Shown: in pieces, positions 57,859 to 64,000 of the stretch
Layout: each line of letters starts with the position of its first letter
How positions within the stretch are numbered: position 1 is the first letter of the stretch
From: Aaosphaeria pasadenensis
Taxonomy: Eukaryota; Ascomycota; Dothideomycetes; Pleosporales
Reading direction: 5' to 3'
Length of the DNA: 64,000 nucleotides
NCBI GenBank assembly: GCA_022813625.1
Contig: JAKLMB010000011.1
Span: 806,001 to 870,000, forward strand
Position numbers and translations under genes: made by a program
Notes under the pieces: model-generated
What the model saw: the letters and a program-made list of their open reading frames with translations, nothing else
The model's database searches: none
Told to the model about the DNA's origin: nothing

Positions 57859-60800
57859 TTACGGAATGCTCTCGAACTCATCGCGAGCTCGCAAATACTT
57901 GGTGGCGAGCTGATCACCTCCTCGCTTACTCTGCTCCATCCAGTGCTGCGCGACACACATGGTCATGGGGTCGCTCCTGGCAGGGTCCTGGCTTGCTCTC
58001 CTCTCACGGTTAAGCAGTTCCGTCTTGAAGACATCCCGGGGTTTCGTCAGCGGCAACACAGCGCGATTCACCAATTCGGGTGATGTGAGATAGAAAATGG
58101 CAAGCTCGCGCTCGGCCGCGGCATCTCCTTCTTTCGCTGTGATGAGCAGCATGCGTGCTGCATCCTCCATCGTATAGCGCGAGACGGCCTGATCGGACCC
58201 AGCCGTGGCGCTAGTACCTGGCGCGGTGCCTAACTGCCGGCCTGCGCCACCATTCGACTGGAGGCTCACGGGGTCACGATTAGAGTTCCGAGCTACAATG
58301 TCGTCGACAATCTCGACCATGATTCTGCAGACATCCTGCTTGAGGCCGAGAGCGGCGAGGCCGACGTCCCAGAAAGCCTTACCACGCGCAGTCTTATCCA
58401 ACATTTGCGCCGGAACAAAAGATGCAATGTATTGAAGGTCTCTGAACAGTGACTTGGGTCGGATTTCCGCGTCACGGAAAAGGCCCTGGATCACATCGAC
58501 GATCATGTCCGTGCTCGGTGGGCCGACAGGAGAACGGGCACCACTGCGATGGGGTTGGGGCGACGCCGTGCTGGATCGCTCTGGATTCTGGCTCATACTG
58601 TGGGAGCGGCGCTCCTCGCAGTTTGCGATTGCTTCCTCCAGGTTTTGTGCCCGTGAGGTCTGAGTCGCCGGCTCCCGAGAGCTTAGCTCGGGCATGGTTC
58701 CAAGGGTAGGCGATTGTGGCACCGTAGGCAACATGTCGCGCCGATTGTTGAATGAGCGACTAGACTTAGATGAGAGAGATGCAACTATGAGCAACTCAAG
58801 CTCATACAACGCATGAAGCTTGGAGAACGGATTCGGATGAGTGGCAAATTTGTTCAAAAGGCGACGGAACGCCACGTTGTAAGGGAATTCGAGTAAGCCA
58901 GCCTTTTTCGCGGTAGCCATGCCGGTGGAACGTGAAGTAGTCTCGCTCGAAGTCGACGAGTATTCGCCTCCAGATTGGTGGGCATCGGAGGCTGCCGCCG
59001 CGTGCTGTAGCGTCGCGATGGGAGGTGCAACACCGCTACGCTCAGTACGGCCAAGGGTATCGAGAGGGCCATTACGTTCAGGGCGGGTGGAACTACGTAG
59101 CGTCTTCATGCTCTTCTTGCGTGCAAGTTGCTTCTTGCGGTGGCGATCTTCTTCTTCTCGTCGTTGAATGCAGTCCTCGCCCAAATCGCCCGAGAACCAA
59201 TTGTCAGTCTCGCTGCCATGGCCAAAGACCATGGTGCCAAGATCACTGAGGAGAAGTCCTGTGACTGCCTGCTTGAGATCCAAGAGGAAGCGATGCTTGT
59301 CTTCGTTGACACTTGCCGACTGCTTCAACATGACAGTGCCCTTCGAAGATGAGGCTGTTCGCGGTCGAATGCTTGTGGCACTGCTAGGAGACTGGACTTG
59401 AGTTTGAAAGGGGGACCAGAAAGTCGCATTGGAATCAATGGTGAGCACTGGACTCGAAGCGCCGAAGTACTCTTGAGTGTCGGAGGGATTCCTTGCCCAA
59501 GGGCTGACATCGAAGCTCTGCTGGGAGGCATTGCGATTGGAGGCCGAACGGAGGCTACCATGGCTGGGGCGTTGGGCAAAGGAGCCACGAGACCCAGGTC
59601 GCCCGTGAATCTCGTACTCCTCGTCGCCAGCAATGGAAAGGGTTCCCACACCGGTCAAGAAGAGGTCTCCCTTCTGGCGCCCACTGTCGAGCACCTCCTT
59701 GTCCCTGCGGAAAAGTTCGCTGGACCACAGGACTGGGCCATCCATGATGCTGTCACCGACAAGTTTGTTGACGCATTTGTCGATTTCCAGACAGAAACGG
59801 TGGATTCTCTCCTCGCCCTTGCAGAAGTTCTCTACTCCGTATTGGTTGAGCCATTTCATGGTCACATCGGATTGTTCATCAGACAACTTGTTCGGGCCAC
59901 CGAAGTCCTGGGGAGCGGCCATGAGGTCGACCAGCTGAGCCTCGGTCTTGAGGAGGAAGTTGTTCGAGGATGACTTGGAGTAATTCCGGGTTCTGTGCGA
60001 CTGGAGAGGCTTTCCTTCTGGCGTCTTCGTGGGCTGACCCATGATCTTGAGAGCAACTGCAATGTTTCGTGCTTCTTCGTATTGTGCAGAATTACGAACA
60101 TCTGTGATGTACCACATCTTATCGCGGAGATTTCTCAGTCCCATCATCATATCCTCAATAGCAGAGTCGTGACGCTCTTGTGATTGCTTAAGCCAGACGA
60201 ACCAGGCCTCAAACTCCTCAATGGCGTTGGCAGACTTCCCAAGGGAATCGCGCGGGCCTCGAGAGAAATAGTTGAGAAGTGCAGCGTACCCATTCTTGGT
60301 CAGCGAGGGCGAGTTGAGCTTTCGAAGAGTTTGTAGTGTCTTGTAGTATAAATGAGCGTTGACGAAATCAGACCTAGCTTGGCTCTGGTTCATTGCGATT
60401 TCCAACATGGTGATCAGCACCGAGTTGTTATCCTGCTTGTCCGCTGGCTGTGGGTTGCTGTTACTACGCGTGTGCTGAGGAGAGCGGTGGCGTGCGGGTC
60501 CATTGCGTTGGTTGGCAATCAAATTCGACAATTGACTTTGGCTTTGGCCCTGAGCCTGGGGCTGATTGTACGGGTTCCTCGATCCTAGACCTTCACTGTG
60601 CTGTCGAGTGAGATGGCCGCCACGAGCCCCTCGCCTGTGGGTCGAAGTCCGATTGCTGAAGCTTTTCGATTCGCTCTCGGGAGCCAATTCTTTTGGAATT
60701 TCGTATTCTTCGACCAATTTAGCAATCGCGTCCTTCAACTGGTGATAGTCAGATCTCAAGTCTATCCTATCCGATGGACCTTCGTCGTCACTGCTGTCGC

Positions 60801-63507
60801 TCTCGGGCGAGTCGTCGTCATGCTCGTCCTCGTCATCTGCATCCTTGCGCATCCGGGATCTGAGCTGTTTTCCATCGGGGGAAATATATAGTACGGCCCA
60901 ACGTTCAGCACAGGGGTGGCATGAACCCGATGTGGCTTCAACCCCAAGGAAGCGGTTCATCTCGGAGCACGCCATTCTCAGACGCCTTCCATAGAGTTCA
61001 GTTGGGGCTATCTTCTCTGTGTAGCCTTCTTCCGGAGGAAGTGTGTGGGGCTGAGCAATATCTAGAAGAGGTTCCCTAGATGTTGTATCACTGGTCATAG
61101 AAGAAGCACTTGCGCTCAAGATGGAGCTTGCATCACCCGCAGATGCACTTTGGTTTCTGAACGGCATAGAAACACCGGAAATGGACGAAGCTGAGGATGC
61201 AAGACCCGGGCGACGCTGCGCGTCCTTCTCGAAATGGCTAGACGGAGGGCGTCGCTCAGGAAATAACGTATTGACCAGGGTAATGATATCGGCTGGGGAG
61301 ACCACAATGAAAGGCTGGACCTCCACGGTTTCGCGAGGTGAGGTAATGGCTTTGGCTGGCAAGAGAACCGGCTTCGAGTTAGTCTTGGTGTGCTTGAATC
61401 TGGAAAGAATGCTCTCGATATGGGTGCGAATCTCCGGGAGGATTGGGACTTGCTGCCGCCTATCAAAGAGGTTAGTAGATAGAAAAGAAAACGGACCAAA
61501 GGGAGATTCGTACCAATTGTAGGTCATGTCCAGGACATGTTTCTGGGCTCGGATGGCGATTTCCTTGAGGATCTTTTGGCGTGCATGCTCGCTGATGTGA
61601 TATCCAATCATTATGCCGTGGGTCTGGGATGTATTAGTAAATAAGACTATGACGTGGACCAGTGGAAAAACATGCCTCGGGATGGATGATTGCATTGAGT
61701 AAGAACGTAGAGAAGAGCCAACGTGATACAAAGAAATTCTGAGCAGCCTTGCGGAGGTTTTTGGTCTCATCCAGCTTCCGGAGGATGGCATTACCTATCT
61801 CCAAAACGCCTTCGGGGATGCCACCGGCGCTGGGCTCATCGTCAATAACCTCGAACAGAGTCTTGACGGCCTTATCAAAGAAATCGTCGGAGGCAATGGT
61901 ATCTTTGGTGTTGGGAACCGGTGCGGCGCCAGCCCGGTTGAGCTGCTCCTCGGCCTTCTCCAATATGAATTGGCCATCCTGGAGGACTTGCATGAGATAC
62001 AACTCAAGATTAGCTTTTCCAGGCCATTCCCGCATGCCGGCCCAAACATCCAGGACGGTCTTGATAAACTTCTCCATTCCGGGCTTGGAGTCAACAATGA
62101 GCTTTGCACACGTGGTGGCAAAGACATCTGTCCGGCGAAGATCTTCGGCGGAGTCTGGTCCTGAAGAATTCGCGAAGATTGTGTAGATAAGCGCTGAGAG
62201 AGGATCATGACGTTGAAAGGAAAGAAGACGCTCCACAGGAGTGGGAGCCTGCGACTGGTTCGCCTTTTGGGCTGAACCAACGGTCTTACCTCTGGCCTGC
62301 ATTGCCATCACCGAGTCGATAGGGTCCAAAGCCTGGCGGAAGGAGGTCAAAGAAGCAAGCTCTTGCTGAGAAAGATTAAGAATACGAGTAGCAAGGAAAT
62401 CAGGATTTGTTCGGATTTCGGAAACGAAATCCAACAGGTCATCCATAATCTTGTTCGGAACCTCATTGATGAACGTAGAAAGAGAAGGAGACTTTTCAGT
62501 CTTTGCGATCTTGGACTTTCCAAACTCCAGATCTGGCTCCAGCAGAGCGTATCGTCGTGTCGCATCGCACGAGTTCCGGACATCGTTCAGTGCGTTGTAG
62601 AGTGTTGCAAAGGCCTTCTTGTCATCGGAGCGGAAGTTGTCCACGAGGGTGCGGTGGGCCAGCTCTCCACAATGGACCAGCCGTGCGGAAAGAGCGCTCG
62701 AGACCAGCCATCGGTGGAGTCGAACGCGTGAGTGTGCCTTCCGCTGCTCTTGGTAGCCTTGTAGTCTTATTAAATGGGCGAGCTCGGCGAGGGATGTCGA
62801 GGAAGTGGAGATAGCGGCGAGCGGGAGTATCGAGTCGCTGAACTGGGAGAGGTCCGCTGGCAAGAGGCGAGGAAGACGGCCGGCAGGCGCAGACATTGAC
62901 GGGGTAGGCATCTGGGGCCGTTGTGAAGATGTCATATTGTTGGCGGTAGAGGACGGTCGCTCATGGTCGGTATTGTTGTGGTTGTAGTTGTCGGCGACGA
63001 TGTTGTTGTTATTGTTAGTGTTGTCTAGAGACCCGCCAGGTCGACTTCCCATTGTTGATTGAGGGGGTTTGAAAGGCGAAGGCGCAGGAGAAGGGGCGTT
63101 CGCAGGCGACCTGGTGGGAGTAGAAGAGCGAGGAGGAGCCTCCATGGGAGGAGGGTCATGGACGAGGTTTGTATTATGGGAGGTTTGGTGGTGGGAGGGG
63201 CCCGAGGGGGTATGGCTTCTGGAAGAGGAAGAGAATTGGGTAACGGTGGGAGACACGGCGGCGGGAGCTAGAGTAGGTGGAATGGTCAGCGCGAGACGTG
63301 CCAACTCATCATACAGAGCGAGCGCGCATTGATACTACTGTGTAGATATCTACCAGTAATTACGAGAGCCCGACCTGACGACGACTGGAGGTGTTGTATA
63401 ATTGGGGCGGGAAATAGGAAGAGTAGTTACTTGGGTGACGACGTACGAGGAGGAGTATTCGAGACCTGCACCAACGGCGAGGCAGAATGATGGTTCCCTC
63501 TAATCAT
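57859..63507 (-). CDS. RasGAP-domain protein, large fungal type
   Basis: Predicted Ras GTPase-activating protein. Proposed exons: 63507-63447, 63267-61676, 61623-61514 and 61459-57859, giving 1787 aa. The first exon is the least certain: the GTACGT donor, CTGAC branch and CTCTAG acceptor are good, but the true start could be a later ATG. The N-terminal ~150 residues are Ser/Pro/Asn-rich. The GAP-like region covers about 240-590 (RILNLSQQELASLTSFRQAL, LIYTIFANSSGPDSAEDLRR, then SRWLFSTFLLNAIIHPE and IMIGYHISEHARQKILKEIA). Intron 2 (61675-61624) begins GC, not GT, with a perfect TACTAAC branch. Intron 3 (54 nt) is itself an open frame. The C-terminal ~1100 residues hold conserved helical blocks and low-complexity linkers, ending near MLLITAKEGDAAAERELAIF. 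The Ras substrate is unknown. Confidence 0.82.
61624..61675 (-). other. GC-AG intron in the RasGAP gene
   Basis: The donor reads GAG then GCATGT; the acceptor is CCCAG and the branch TACTAAC lies just upstream. Only this choice keeps the reading frame from HPE into HGIMIGYH. GT alternatives nearby shift the frame. Confidence 0.75.
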
Positions 63508-64000
63508 TCTGACGCTGACGCTGTCGCTGCTGCCATGAGCCAGGACGGCGGGAGTAGAAGTGGGAATAGTAGGAGGTGTAAGAGTGTGGAAGTGTAAGAT
63601 GCGGCGTTGTAGTATTGGGTGAATGGGATGTGTTGGGTGTGTTGGCCCACGCGAAACGGGACGAAGTACAGGTATAACTCAGGTACCTGGGTACCTAAAC
63701 TATAGGTGGGTGTACAGAACTACAACCACAGCAACGACAACGACGACAACAACAACAGCATGGTAAGAAACAGCGGGTCGAGGCTATCGGAAATTTCGTA
63801 AAGTGGATAGGTTGGGAGAGGCAGAAAAAAGCAGACGTGGATGAGTGAGGGAGAGAGAGAGAGAGCGACAGAGGAGGGGGCGAAAATTGGGCGCAGATGG
63901 GAAGGGCGCGAAGAGAGATGGCCTGGCCGAATGCACGAGTATGGTACTGATCGAGTGGGCGAGGGGAATAGACGAGACGAGTCCGGGGTTGGACGAAGAA
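63508..64000. other. RasGAP promoter and 5' leader region
   Basis: About 0.5 kb to the window edge with CT-rich (minus-strand) runs, a GA repeat near 63851-63866, and GGTACCTGGGTACC near 63682-63695. No gene was recognised. Confidence 0.5.

Overview
This window is nuclear DNA from a filamentous ascomycete (Pezizomycotina). The evidence is the gene set (HapX, a HET-domain protein, a Zn2Cys6 regulator, a fungal DUF3405 protein, Mim1), short introns of about 50-60 nt with GT..AG ends and CTAAC/CTGAC-like branch points, pyrimidine-rich 5' leaders, and a mix of tightly packed housekeeping genes with a few long gene-poor gaps. A dothideomycete is my guess, but the sequence alone does not prove it. 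I see no transposon, rRNA, convincing tRNA, CRISPR array or prokaryotic-type operon. Nineteen protein-coding genes could be rebuilt exon by exon, all with consistent splice phases.

Layout. 0.5-15.7 kb: protein phosphatase inhibitor-2 (glc8, -), an eIF4E2/4EHP-type cap-binding protein (+), the SUMO protease Ulp2 (+), an AIG2-like gamma-glutamylcyclotransferase (-), a PQ-loop membrane protein (+) and the iron-regulatory bZIP factor HapX (+). 15.7-24.5 kb: a 4.9-kb gap, then a lone small secreted cysteine-rich protein (+), another gap, and a DUF3405 Golgi-type protein (-). 26-38.6 kb: Shp1/p47 (-), Mim1 (+), Oxa1 (-) and a large KDM5/Lid2-type H3K4 demethylase (-). 40.7-53.2 kb: Slx1 (+) tail-to-tail with thymidylate kinase (-), a Zn2Cys6 factor (-), cysteine dioxygenase (-), a HET-domain protein (+) and a secreted CE18/Agd3-like polysaccharide deacetylase (-). 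53.2-57.9 kb is a second long gap. The window ends in a RasGAP-domain protein (-, 57.9-63.5 kb).

Functional themes. Most genes are unrelated core functions: ubiquitin/SUMO handling (Ulp2, Shp1), mitochondrial protein insertion (Mim1 in the outer membrane, Oxa1 in the inner), genome maintenance (Slx1, thymidylate kinase), translation and signalling (eIF4E2, I-2, RasGAP) and chromatin (KDM5). The accessory or interaction-related genes are the secreted cysteine-rich protein, the HET protein and the CE18 deacetylase.

The most interesting non-coding signals surround hapX. Two exact matches to the SreA GATA consensus (ATCWGATAA) lie upstream of it, and a 17-bp bulged hairpin lies just after its stop codon. 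Also notable are a GC-AG intron inside the RasGAP domain, a recurring ACCTAGGT palindrome in intergenic DNA, and an 18-nt C homopolymer. I did not find a clearly new multi-gene system.
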